Shown piece by piece: positions 25,061 to 37,521 of a stretch of DNA of 64,000 nt. A model generated the notes under the pieces. That model did no database searches and was not told where the DNA came from. It saw only the letters and a program-made list of their open reading frames with translations. Each line of letters begins with the position of its first letter. Positions within the stretch are counted from its first letter, which is position 1. This stretch comes from Struthidea cinerea. Its lineage: Eukaryota > Chordata > Aves > Passeriformes > Corcoracidae. The stretch lies in the NCBI GenBank assembly GCA_013397865.1, contig VZTI01005043.1:124001-188000 (forward strand), read 5' to 3'. A program made the position numbers and the translations under genes.

Positions 25061-25096
25061 TCTCATCCTTCCTTTCTGTCTCATCCTTCCTTTCTG
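25061..25096. repeat. Tandem duplication of an 18-bp unit
   Basis: TCTCATCCTTCCTTTCTG occurs twice head to tail (25061-25078 and 25079-25096), a recent-looking slippage duplication. Confidence 0.9.
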
Positions 25097-28000
25097 GCTG
25101 GCCAAGCCACAGATTCTGTGCAAAGCAGATCTCTGCCCTGTGCAGATTGCCTTATTAATTCTGCTCAGACCTCGCTCTCCAAAAATCAGTGCACTGTTGT
25201 TTTCTCATCTCTAACCAAATATTCATCATTAATCTGCTTTGGAGTACAGCATGGTTTGTGACACGTCAGTAATATATCTGACATAAGCAATCAGGTGAAG
25301 CATTATTGTAAGGCAAGCAGGCCAGAGAAACAATTTTAAAAATTAATAAGGGAATAAAATATGTGCATTTTATATATTTGTTTTTCTTTAAACAGTTTAC
25401 AAAGAAATTGTTTTCTGTTCTGATAAATCTCCTGCATATATCTTGCAATGTAACTGCCCCAGTGTGAGCTGCTGTTCTAACGAGGAAGACGGGCCAAAGC
25501 CATGGTTTCGAACATTTTGAATTACTTTTACTTCGACATGGAGAAATTATTGAACAATAGTGGATGATCCAATGCACAAACGCATATTTTCATCCATATA
25601 CATCATAACAGTGAATTTGGACTCCATTAGGAAGTTCAGCATTTTTAATAACTAGGGATGGACTGCTGGTTTAATAATGAACATTTCACTTTGAGTAAGT
25701 GTTTTTAGGCAAGTGTTTCCCTTTTGTGGTATTTGTCAGCTTGAAGTTGATCCTCTTGGCCTTGAAGAAAATACTTTTTGCAGTTTTGGACATTTCTCTT
25801 GAGACACAGTTATACATGTCTGGAATAAGAAAGTATAGATTCTACCTTTGGGTGCCCCTGCAAATTTTCATTTTGGAGTTCGTTCATTATCCTTCTCTGA
25901 GAAAAGAAGAGCTAAGGTAAACAAGGAGTTTGTTGTCTGCATCCACAGCAATGACAATTCATGGGAAAATATCAAATATTGATTTTGGAAGTCTTACACT
26001 GAGTAGGGTGAGAATCAGGCATATATTGTTACAGTAAAAAGGAAAAGAAAATCTATTACACATACTTTCTGGGCAGTTTTGGCTGAATCTATTGTATTTT
26101 CTGCTTCCCTTCCCTTCTATGAATTGTATCTACCTCTTGCCAGAAATGGATTCATAGGGAAAAGCAATATTATGACAAACTCATATGGTATTCCTGCTCC
26201 CCTCATTCTTCCAGCCTTATTTATCTAGGAGTTTTTATCTAGGAGTCTTCCTCAGCCTGATGTGGTTATGCTGGATTTCACATGTATTATTCTATTAAAG
26301 TTGTTTCTTGCTGCCAAGTACTTCTAGGGGAAAAAACCCCACCTGAAAAGTAGCAACTAAAAACCTCACAAACAAAAACCCACTAACCCACACATGATAA
26401 AAACAAGCCAGAGAGTAGTATGTGGCCCAGGATGGTTTGTTCTTGAAGAGATCCTTCGTGGTGCAACCTCTGTGAATCACTGTCACAGGATCCTATGGGT
26501 GTGCTGTATTGCCTTTCACTTCCCCCAGTAAAACCAGGCAAATCTTCACCACAATTTTTCCCAGACCTATTCATTTACAGACAATTCATGAAAAATTAGT
26601 TAAAACACTTAGAATGATACACCAGCAGAAGTCGTAAGGGCTTCTTTGTGCCTGAAGTATTTTTGTAATTTCTGCAGAGCTGCCTACCTTGGCTTCAGTG
26701 GGAGAGGAAATGTGCCCTGTACATGGTGATGCTTCTGGAAGAAATTCTTCTGAAAGGAGACTTCTTCTCCCTTCCCTCTGTGGAAAATGTGATTCAGTTT
26801 GCACAGCAGCTGGGGCTGCAATCTACTTTCACAAATCAGCAAAACAACATTAAACTACTCTCATTTCCGTCAAAGAGCTGGTGCTGTGCCAGTGCTGCTG
26901 TCTCATGTCTCGGTGTTTTGTAAGATTTGACACACACTGCGCTGAGGATTTGGAAATCACTTTGCCATTCAGGGGTCTCACTTGGGAGGTGAGACGGAGG
27001 AAGTCTGACCAAAATGAAATATTTTACTCTACATGTCAGTCGTGCTGTATAATCTTAAAGGAAAACATGATGCCTAAACTGGCTGCCCACTGAGATTGTT
27101 AGGCAAACTCTTGGAAGGGAGCTCCTTTGGACATGAAGTAAATTCCAAGCGGGTTGTGCATGGGGGAAGTGGGGTTTGTAAACTTGGCTTTCTGCCCATT
27201 GCTTAGATTTCTGTGACAAACAAAGAGACACTTGGAAATGGTGTGGCTGCTGAAGAAGGCAAGCCTCCATAAACTCCAGCCCCTGGTCTCCGGAATAGCC
27301 ATCTCGGTTTGGCAACAAGAAGGTTTTCTCAGTTTTATCTTTGTTAATGGGCAGAACACTGATTTAAAAAGTCAGCTTTGATGTAAAATAGAAAGATGTT
27401 TCACTTTGGTTTTATGGTGCTTTGAAGATTAAATACACGTGATTTCTCAGATCTCTTTGTTTCCCCCTTATCCTTACTACTTCAGTTGCTGTTCTCCAGG
27501 GTCTAAGACCTTGTAGGAAATGCTGTTTTCAGAGATGAAGGTGTTTTGCACTTTGGTGTTTTGCCTTTTCCTGTGTAAGTACACTTTGTACACACCCAGG
27601 TGCCTGTTGAAGGAACCCTGTGTTCATATCTGGTTGAAAAGATAATGCCTTGCAGAAGATTAGTTTCAAATACCAGCAGCAATGTTTGAATTCAGTTTAT
27701 TTGACTATCAAAGCTGGGGGAATGGTGGAAGGGAATACGTAAATTGCATTTCAGAAGTGGGGACTGATAAGTGCAATAAAGGCTTTTTGAGTCGTGGTGT
27801 TTGCCAGGGCAGCAGGATGGACTTGGGTGTAAAAGATGTCTGCCAGTTCCAGTTTCCTTTTGTCCCATGGGGCAAGAAGGACCCCTTCATTGTCTAAACA
27901 GAGGACTTTATACCCCAAATTTCTGTACTATTGTAGCAAGATAAATGGGTAAAAAAGGGAGCATTTATTTCTGGATGTAGTTCAATCATTTGCAGTTGCA

Positions 28001-31000
28001 TTGGGACGTAATTTTCATAAAGGATATCAAATAGCAAGTGTCATAAATCAATCATTAAATACTTAGAACTGAAAACAAATGTTTTCTGTGGGCAGGTTGT
28101 ATCTTGTTTGTGATGATGCTTCGTGTAATTCCCCTCCAAATGTAAACAGTTCTTTGTAGTGGAAATCTCCGCACTGCACATGGTGGGGAGGAATTTGGTG
28201 GTTCCTCTGTTTCTAATCCTAGTGAAAGACTCTGTTTGTAGGAGTTTGTGTGTGGAGGTTAAGGGTATCCAAGATTCTTCACTTGCTTTCTCTCTCTCTG
28301 GAGAGCCTGTGTTATGTTTTTAGATGCTTTGTACTGTTCTTTTGTCTGTATTGTAACACATAGTGAGGAAAAAGGGGCTCCTTTGTGTTTTTTAGATAGT
28401 TGATTCTGCAATTGTTCTTTTGGAATAATTTTATTTTGGGAGGCACAGGTAACAATTGCCTCTGTGTTTCCCTGCACAGGCTTGTAAATAACTATTGCCC
28501 TCTTACTGTACTTGAACATGAATAAGTGTTATTATTATGTGACTGATTATTTCCTTTGCTGTATTCTATGTTTTTCTTACACTATTTAGCTGGAAAAATA
28601 AGATGATTTTAGTGAATAGCAATGAAAACAAGTACCACTTAAATGGGAAGCTGGCAAGGTGTGGGAAGACATTTTGGGGTACACACCTGTGTATCTTACT
28701 AGGATGTGTGAATCTTCATCTTTAACAAACCTGTGGGGTTTTTTGGGGTCTTTTTTTGCATACTAACCACTGCTAAATGCAGAAAAAACAGGATACATTT
28801 TGTATTGGATTTATCCTTACTCCTATGGAAAGATGGATCTCAGGCATTCAGTAACAGTCTAAATACCTGTGGTCTTATGACACAAAATGGGTGTTTTCTC
28901 TGTATAGAAAAAAAATCCGTATGTGTAATGGGTTGTGGTATCATTTCCAATTTTCTACAAAGGAGTCCTGTTTATCATCCTTCCTTTATATTATGATTGG
29001 ACTTTTGTAGGATGTTCTTTGTCTTATTTCTGTCTTCTCAAGTTTGTTTTTTCTTCAGTAAGGGGAACCTCTGTTTTCAGACTCTTTTTCTGCCAGAAGT
29101 GTAAATCTGCTTCATGGCTTTCTTTGACTCTGGCGATGAGAGAAAGTTTGATATATATTACCATACTGATACTTTTCTCTGACATTAATACAAATTAAAA
29201 ACAAAAATTAAAATTAAAAACAATCCCTAGATGGGAGAAAAAAATGAACAGGAAATGCTTGTCTACTATAAAAGTACATGATTAAAAAAATTGAAAAAAT
29301 ACTTTTAGAAACGGTTGGATTTGTTTTAATTCCTTTGAATCAAGTGTTGTGTTTGTATGCATAAGAACATACATGCTTATTTGATTAAATAGGGGCATTT
29401 TGATAAAAGTCAATTGTTGCAGGAGTGTGTTCTATTGCTAAATTTTCTCTTTTTATGGAAGAAAACATGATATTCTCACTGTGTACTTCTGCAAAGAAAC
29501 AATCCATGTGTGACAGTGTCTTTAAGACATTTGCTTTATTTAATTGTCCTGTGTGCCTCTTACACCAACTCCCTTTTGGTTGTCCAGAGTTTCAAGGACG
29601 TATTTATAGTTAGTCCTTTTTTATTTTGCTAGTTTCCTTACTTTTAAATTAATTACAGAGTCTGGGCTTTGTATTGTAGAATTTAGTGTTAGAAAATGCA
29701 ACAATTAATCATGGAACTGAATTATTAGGAGTTTCTGGAGGGGCATAAAGTAAAGTTACAGGAACAGGTTGAGTATAGCTTGTGCCTACCTTGGGAACCC
29801 AAATGGACTGGGTGACTTCTTGACCTCTTCTAGGCATTTTGACTCTGATTCTGTTTAAACTAAGGCAAAGAATTATTGCTACTGTATTCACATGTAGGTA
29901 GCTACTCAAAGGATGTCTGAAGTGACCTTGTCACGTGGATTTTTGTTCCATATTTTAAAATTCAGGAATCCCATTCATTCCAGCATATCATAGTACTGAT
30001 GAGAAATCTTGAAGGAGACAGAAGGGCATCCATATTTTAGGCATAGAGATGCAGGATCAGGACGTGCTGCTGAGCTTTTTCCATCAAGATCACAAGTCCT
30101 TTCAACATTTTGCAGCTTTTTCTACCTAGCTGAGTTGCTCTAGAACCATCACAGACATCCACAGAAATATTAATTAATTATCACTGATTCTGTCGTGTGA
30201 TAACATGAGATACCTGTGGGTATACTCTAATCACAAGAAAAATAGGTAACAAGTATCTAACAGTATTGAAATAATTGTGTCAAAACCACAGTATGTATCT
30301 GCTTGTTACGGTAATAGTGTCACCTGAATAAAGAGTCAATTCACTTAGTACCACCTGTACTTTAATCCATTGATTTAATCCATGTATTTCTGGTGATGCA
30401 AATATGCATGCAAATATGTCTGTTTTAATCAAAAATGGTAATATACTTTTCAAGCAGTATTTAAAATACTATTAAAAATTATCTTATGTCATGTATGAGA
30501 GGGAAATGCAGTGCTTCTCTGGGGACTTGTGAGATAGACAAACCATAGAGCAAAGCCCCAGTTTCATCTTAAAAAGGCAAAACACAATTAGAATTTACCC
30601 ATGAAATGTGTAGAAATATAAATATCACCCTGGTTTGTACTGTAAGCATGTGGCATCAATTCTATTCAGTCATCTGGCATATTCCTTAACACAAATGATC
30701 TATTTTACTCTGGTGTGCACCCATCAGGGAAATTTCATTCCATATGTGTGGAACAGGGATACAATCCTCCATGAATGGTCCCATTCTGCCTATTCCAGTT
30801 TTATTTCTAGAACTCTGTGTCTCTTTGTTGCAAACTGTGAAATTCCCCCTCTGCAAGCATTTAAACCCTAGGAATTCTGCTTAAGGGTAGCAGGTTTCTG
30901 TTTAATTAAGGAACGAAGGAATAAAGTCAGCTTTTCTTCACATACCCTATCTTTTTGTAGGATTGTTTCTGGTGCATGTACACCACTGAGGAGTGTGTGT

Positions 31001-32357
31001 GATGTGGTGTGGAAGTGGTGTGGGGGTCTATGTAGCATGGAAGGGGTATGGGGCCATCTTTTATCCACGTCTTTCTGTTATTACTTCCATTCTTTACTCT
31101 CCTCGTCAACCAAGCATAGAGCAGTAGACCTGCAAGCACAACTCCATATGGAGGAACCTATCAAGGTCAAAACACTTCAATCACGCCTCCAAAATGCTCA
31201 TTTTGTGTTAACAATTGTGCTGCTTCAACAATTTGCAAGTTCAGGTTGAGGCATTGCCATTTGTTTTGTCGAAGGTGAGCTAATGTGATGCTCTGGAAGG
31301 GCAGGGGAACCTGGAGAAGAGATCTAATTATAACTGCAGCTTATTTCAGTAACATTTCAGGAATACTGGTGGGAACTGTCACTTCTAGCAGAATGATGAG
31401 TTGTATTTTTGTTTCTTGCCCACAGTACCTAGAAAAATGTTTGCTTACTGTAGCAAATTAAATCATGTCGCTCTCATAATCTGGGACCACAAAGGAGAGT
31501 TACTACTAGCCTGTGTGTACCATCCAGGGACTCCATGCAGTTTTTTCCCATCAGGATATCTAATCAATTACAACTCCCTTCTGGGTTCTCTTTTGTAGAC
31601 ATGACAAAGTCTTGGGTGATTACTGAAAAATTTCAGGCAGTTACAGTAAAAATCTCAAACCTTTTGGAGCAAAAGAAATCTTGTTGTTAACCTCAATGCT
31701 CTGTATGACAAGGCAAAAAATTAATACCACGTTTCTTAAACTGAAATAAAAATGATAAAATGGGTGGCAGGAAAATTAAATTCTAGTGTAAGTGTTTCTA
31801 TAATTCCAGTGAGACTCTTTTGTTTCACCTGCTGTCTCCATTAACTGAATGCTGTTTCTATTACAGAAAACATTTTTTCTTGTATGATTTGTAACAATAA
31901 GTGCTGTTTTGCTAAAGACTGAGAACAAGTCAGAAGGGAGGAGTCTAGGCAATAAATATTTGTGAAGTGTATGGGGCTTCTTGTGCCCTGCTAGTTAAAA
32001 TGTGTGCTGTTTCAGATTAAATGTAGGCTCTGCACTGGGAAAAGCTATTTAAAGAAAGCTTGTTTAGTCTCTGATACTGAGAATGTAGAAGTAGGTGAAG
32101 ACTGATCAAGAATAATTGGTTATGAATATTTCATCCATGAAGGAGTTTTCAGTGAAAAATAAGATGACAGAGGCAGAAATGGATGAAAATAGCATTGGGG
32201 CATTATGAAAGGAGAAAAACTCCGCCTTTATTCCAATTTTTATTGTGCAAGGAGAAAGTGGAGCTGAAGATATAGGTTAGGAAAATTTGCCCTTTAACAT
32301 CTATGCAGAGTCTGTGCCTATTTCAGGCTCTGCATTTTCACATTTTCTAAATAATGA

Positions 32358-32358
<1 letters not shown>

Positions 32359-32412
<54 letters not shown>
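32359..32412. repeat. (ATT)18 microsatellite
   Basis: Eighteen uninterrupted ATT units. Pure trinucleotide arrays of this length usually vary between individuals. Confidence 0.97.
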
Positions 32413-32414
<2 letters not shown>

Positions 32415-34825
32415 TAGTCACTGCCAAGGATAAATATATGAAAACATTCAGCAGAGTGGAATGGTATTTGATTCCCTACATATAACTTCATCTCCCTTTT
32501 TTTAGATGACTTTTCCTTCCTCCCTTTTCCTGCTGGTCCACTGGATGGCTCTGTGATCACTCACATGCTGTACACAGGCATTTCTCTGTAGCGTGATCAT
32601 TTGCTTAATATCACACCAAAACCTCTGCTTCTCGGTGTCGAAGGCAAAGACTGCAAATTTCAGCAGCAGAAATAATTAAGCAGGAAACATGTCTGTACCA
32701 AGAGCAGTGGCACAGAGAAGGGCACAAACCAGAGCGGCTGTGAAGGGCCAACTCCTGGTCCCTTCTGGGCAGCTGTTGTTTTATACCATCTTGAAATGCC
32801 TTTGTGGAGAAGCACAAGTAGGTTAAATGGGGGTTTATAGGGTGCAGCATTACTGAGACTGGGGCTAGTTCAGGTATACATCTGGGTTTATGGGTGAGAA
32901 TGATTCTGCTCCTCTTTTTGAGTAGGGTTTTCCATGAGGATCTGAACGTCCCATGTCCCAGCAAGCCACAGTGGTGTGTAGTTTTGCTATTCCAGATGAA
33001 AGTATCCTACACTGTTTGAGAGGATGCTTCCCTGGTGTTAATGTCAGTATTAAACAGTTTGCTTGGTAAGAGGGATTTGCAGCCTTGGCCTCGTGCCTTG
33101 CATATAAATGCATATAAATATATGCAATGGATATACTCAGTGTCAGATGCACCGCAGCGTCCACAGTGTGATGATGATGCACGTTTTTGGTAGGAAATGC
33201 CATCCAGACATATTGGGGCCTGGCTAGGACAGACATGGCCTGTGGTTTCCACGCTCTCATTATCTGTGTTCTTGAGGTGTTCTCTTAGCAGAGAAATGAG
33301 GAAACAAACAGATGCAGTCTAATCTGCACTCTGCAAAATGTATATTGTATCTTAGAAAGATATCTAGAGGGGAAGTAAATCTTAAAGGCCAATGGTGCTG
33401 TAGTCGATTAAAACTGAGGAAAGCAAGAGCTTTTTATAGCTGTCTTTTCCTATAAATCACCGACTTCCTCTCCTTGGGAGATTGCCAGTGTAAAATCCAA
33501 GAATTTCTTGGCATTACTAAAATCAGAGGAGACCTACTTTATATTCCCAGACCTGTGCAGAACAGAGCTGGGCAGTGTTTAATTTCTGCACCATAGCAGA
33601 ATAAGCTTCTAAAAAAATTATCATGTAGATTCACAAATTAGTGTAGCACTGTGTAGTGGCACTACTATAAATTGTATCACAGGGAACTACTGCTTTAGTG
33701 CAGTGTCTTTAGAAAAATGCTTAATACATAAGAAATCCTTGAATTCTATCTGGTTTTGCTTCTCTGAGAGACTTGAGCTGTGTCTGCAGTGTGTGAGCAA
33801 GGTCAGAAAGCACGTGGACAGCACCCTGACCATCTGCATTGCTTAACTGTAAGATGAGGCTTCTGGCGTTGTTTTGAATCAATCCCTCTAGTCCATGCTG
33901 GAACAAAGACTGGGAGCAGTCCAGAGGATGTGTTGCTCCAGGAGACACTCCCCAAAAGCCAAGTGGCTGGGATGCTCTCAGGTTTGCTTTCTTGCAGCAC
34001 TGGTTCTGGAGGCTTTGCCTCGAGCGTTCCCGCATCAGTGTGCTGATGTGAGGGGTTTTTGCTCACTGTGCCCTCCTCTGCTCTTAGTTCTACTCTGAAT
34101 GTTTTCTTACTCTGAATATATAAAACCTTTTACCTGTGAGACTAAAAAAGGAGCAAACTTGTAGAGTTCATCTACTATGAAAGTGAAGGAAGGTGGATTA
34201 GTGGAACTGTGCAGCTGCTGTGCAGTAGATAGATTATTTAATAATTTAATGCAGGCAAGCAGTCTATTTATAACTTTTTCAGTAGTGTTCAGTAGTTTTC
34301 CCTAATTGCTAAACAGCCTGAAAATAATTCCAAGGTCTTAAATGATAGAACCTCTTCTAATTAGTGAGATGACATTGTCTCCTTGTCTCAGAAAAACTCA
34401 CTTCAGGACTCTGTTGGGTTCTTAGCACCATAGTGTGCTGCACAAAAGATTTCCTAGAAATGACCAATGCTTTGGAAAGTATTTTTATAAACAACAGAAA
34501 AAGCAAGCCCAATCAGGACTTCTTGCTACAGCTGTACGTACACTTCTGCCTATGTGAATGGAGTTATTTGAAAACTTTGGACCAAATTTTTCCCTTTTTG
34601 TGTTAAGGGGATTTAGCTCAGATTATTTAAAAACATAATTCATTGCTTGGTAGGCATTGGAAAAGTAAAAGACTTATCTACCTATAGAAGGGATGATAAT
34701 CACAGAAGTGCCATGCATCCTCTGTCTTCAAGCATTTTGTCCAAGCTAAGGTTCACGAAGGAGATGAGCAGTAAGAATGGTAAGCCATAATAAAAGTGGT
34801 AAAATATTTTCTTATATGGGACTAC

Positions 34826-34848
34826 TATGATCATAAGATATGATCATA
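34826..34848. repeat. Pair of palindromic TATGATCATA decamers
   Basis: TATGATCATA at 34826-34835 and again at 34839-34848, separated by AGA. Each copy is a perfect palindrome, so the pair is both a direct and an inverted repeat. Confidence 0.85.
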
Positions 34849-35553
34849 ATAAAACTAGGAACACAAAATTATAGTTTTCCTTCCCAGTTTCATTTGCTCT
34901 TGTTTTATTAACATGTTAATAATTTAATATTTGTTAAAGATTATTTTTGAGCTGGTACATTATCTCATATAACTCTGGTGGGGGGAAACGAAACTGGAAG
35001 TAACTTTCAATTAACTAATATATATCTAATAACTTTTTAGACTGTTAAGCAAAACGAATAAGATTATCATAGATGGATTTTAAATTATAACAAAATGAAA
35101 TAATAGAAAAATATTAAAATGAAAGAAATGAGGACAATATTTTGCCTGTGTACCATAACTGGTAATTAGAGCAAATACAATTCTTCTTGCTAGCTAAGAA
35201 ATTTTTTAAGGGCCATGCGGGTACATAGAAATAATGAGCTGCTTTTATTAGTTCATCTTAGGGCTGGTTGCATCCAGCTATACCCTCAATTTTTACATGT
35301 GCATAGGTCTGTACTGAAACAGATACACACTTCTAAACCATACATGTAGGAAATCCACATACCTATCTGTGTTGGTCTGCGATTATTTTCCTCTTTCTTT
35401 CCTTTATTAGATGCAATCACTCTATTTGTATCTACAACTGAAGGGCTTAGAAAGGAGCAATCTGGTTTTGCCCTAGAGTCATAATCCTGTTTCATATATT
35501 GCTGTTTTAAATGTTCTTCTCTGACAACATCTAGATCTTTGCTTCTGTCCTAC

Positions 35554-35625
35554 AATATAATATAATATAATATAATATAATATAATATAATATAATATAA
35601 TATAATACAATATAATATAATATAT
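35554..35625. repeat. AT-rich pentanucleotide microsatellite (AATAT)n
   Basis: About 14 units of a 5-bp motif (TATAA/AATAT) with one variant unit (TACAA) near 35607. It is unstable, low-complexity sequence with no transposon body attached. Confidence 0.95.
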
Positions 35626-36273
35626 AGTTTTCACATTTATACCTCTGCTCCTTTCACTCTATATGAACTCAAGGCAGTGAAAAATGGACAGAATAGACAA
35701 TTGTGATTTTTAAATTGGTGGGTTTTTTTGCCTGAGATAAATATTAAAAAAAAATACAAAGACTTAATTTGGCAAGGTACTTATAATTAATATCTTTCTT
35801 ATGATGGGTGGATTATAGCAGTCTTAAAAGACTTTAAAACTTCTTCATCTGAGATGACCTGTATTCTTTACTTGCTTTAAATTAGCTCTAGGTATTTAAG
35901 GCTTTATTTATATTAGAGGAAACAATGGGGGAGGTGAAGAGGAGAGGCAAAACTCCTAATTCCAGATTTTTTGGAACAAATATTTATTGAAATGCTCAGA
36001 GCTATCTTCTCACAGTTCCAAGGGGTACGTGACTGGGGAAGAGAATCCTGAAGAGAGGGAGATCAGAGATTTCTGTATCAAACAAAGGAAGAAATTGTAT
36101 TAAGGTTTTAACTTCAAAAAGCTTTCCAGGGCAGCAAGTCAGTCTTTGAAGCAGAGGGAAAAGGGACAAGCAAGAGAGGCAGGAGCGAAGGGGAGGTTGA
36201 TAGTCCCAGCTCCCCTCAGAGGCAGTGGGGCTTCTGTGGCCGAGCCATTGCACAAAAGTATTCCTCATAACAG

Positions 36274-36366
36274 AGGAATCAGAGATTTCTAACTTAGTCC
36301 TCACAACCGACAGAAGAGATTTCAAACTTAGCTCTCAGACAGAAGAGATTTCAAACTTACTCATCA
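36274..36366. repeat. Small minisatellite, about 29-bp unit, ~3 copies
   Basis: Two near-identical units start at 36309 and 36338 (GACAGAAGAGATTTCAAACTTA plus about 7 bp). A diverged first unit from about 36274 reads CAGAGGAATCAGAGATTTCTAACTTA. The core ATCAGAGATTTCT also occurs at about 36061, so the local duplication history may be older and wider. Confidence 0.8.
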
Positions 36367-37126
36367 AGAAGTTAAGGCTCAACTCTGAGCAGCTCTTTGG
36401 TTTCATTTGAGGCTTATGTAATATTTATAAGGCAACTTTGGTGTCTTCATTTTCCCGGAGTAAGAAAGAATAGAAGATGATGAGGTCTCAAGTCTACTCC
36501 TGTAACCTTAATACCTGTAGTAAGTCTCAGCACAGCTTTGCAAAGAGGGTCTGCAGAGTGCATTGGCACTGATCGTGTGCAGAGTAAGAAAAGATTAAAT
36601 GACCCCTACCTGGAGATTATCTCTTTTTCTTGTCCTCAGTGACTTTTCTTGAGAGCATCACACTGACATTTGAATAACACTGTTGAGGCCTGAGAACTTT
36701 GGCTGGCTCTTAGAAGTAGCCAGTGTGCAGGAACTAATTGTCTATGATTTAATGATGAAATTTGGAATTCTATTAACTTGAAAATAGTTGAAAGCTCTTA
36801 TGATTATTTTCATATCTTCCTGTCTGAGCTGTGCAGGAATAAGCAATTAAGTGAGCTGTAGTAACACTGACTTTTTATCTTGTCCGACTTGTGTATTCTC
36901 TTTTTTTTTTTTTTTTTTAAGAAAGATACTCTTTTTTACTGTAGGGTCTAAAAAGACTTATATCAGCTCTGGCAAACAGGACAAATTCCATTCCCTTTCT
37001 AGGGCTATCTTTATGGGTCTACCTGTTTCGCTTGGCTCTTTCCCTCCCCATGGACAAAGGGTTAATGGAACAGTGCTTAAATGAGAGACTTTACACTAAA
37101 ATTTCTTAGTGTGTCAAGAGGTTGTA

Positions 37127-37515
37127 TGTTGGAGTGCACTAGGTGTTGGTAGAGAGACAGGCCCCGAGGATCAGAGAGAGGGCCTCTGTCCTGGGCCCGG
37201 AGGTGACCCTGGGAGTGCATCCAGGTTACCAGAGATGGACTGAGAGAGGATTGTGTGTTATTGGACAGACTGGGCCTGTGAGAAGTGTTAATTGTAGTTT
37301 GTGGCCTTATAGGGCATTGTTTGCCTATTACCATAATAGGTAAAATCTGTGTAATACCCCAGGTGATTGGGGGACACTGTGGGGAACATCTTTCCTGTTT
37401 CTATGATGTTATATCCTGTTGGGTGCTGGTATTTAGGGAATTCTGACTGCGCAATAAACGGCTTTGCATTTTTCCCCCTGATAAGCAAGGTCCTTGCCCA
37501 TGCGTCATTGCTGCA
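37127..37515 (+). mobile_element. Solo LTR, ERVK-type family, copy 3 (plus sense)
   Basis: 389 bp, TGTTGGAGTGCACTAGGTG ... GCGTCATTGCTGCA, with TG...CA ends. It is the reverse orientation of copies 1 and 2. It is flanked by a perfect 6-bp duplication GTTGTA (37121-37126 and 37516-37521), consistent with class II ERVK integration. AATAAA at 37453-37458 (GCGCAATAAACGGC) marks R. Where copies 1 and 2 read TTTATATGATG upstream of it, this copy reads TTTCTATGATG, so the TATA-like element is broken here. There is no internal viral sequence. Confidence 0.93.
37453..37458 (+). terminator. Polyadenylation signal AATAAA in ERVK-type LTR copy 3
   Basis: GCGCAATAAACGGC lies about 57 bp before the LTR 3' end, the standard R-region position. 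It could end a plus-strand transcript entering from the left. Confidence 0.7.
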
Positions 37516-37521
37516 GTTGTA

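Larger units (their letters stand above)
22425..37120. other. Unannotated sequence with microsatellites; no gene seen
   Basis: About 14.7 kb with no recognisable transposon or exon. It contains a GC-rich hairpin (23650), a short tandem duplication (25061), an ATT microsatellite (32359), a TATGATCATA pair (34826), an AT pentamer repeat (35554) and a small minisatellite (36274). The longest ORFs (131 and 117 codons, minus strand, 32611-33260) match nothing I know. Confidence 0.5.

Noticed and set aside
26668..26923. Protein-like open frame after a TTTCTGCAG acceptor-like site (…LLEEILLKGDFFSLPSVEN…)
   Set aside because: The translation looks plausible and the acceptor is decent, but I find no convincing donor, no homologous family and no neighbouring exon. 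An open stretch of about 85 codons is expected by chance in 64 kb.
32611..33260. Overlapping 117- and 131-codon minus-strand ORFs
   Set aside because: No domain or splice structure was recognised, and there is no sign of an LTR or LINE. Length is within chance expectation.
33721..34035. CCAGAGGATG-type words suggestive of CR1 ORF2
   Set aside because: Only one short match, and the neighbouring CR1 landmarks are absent in order.
32359..35625. Microsatellites considered as a CRISPR-like spaced array
   Set aside because: They are simple short-period repeats with no spacers and lie in animal DNA.
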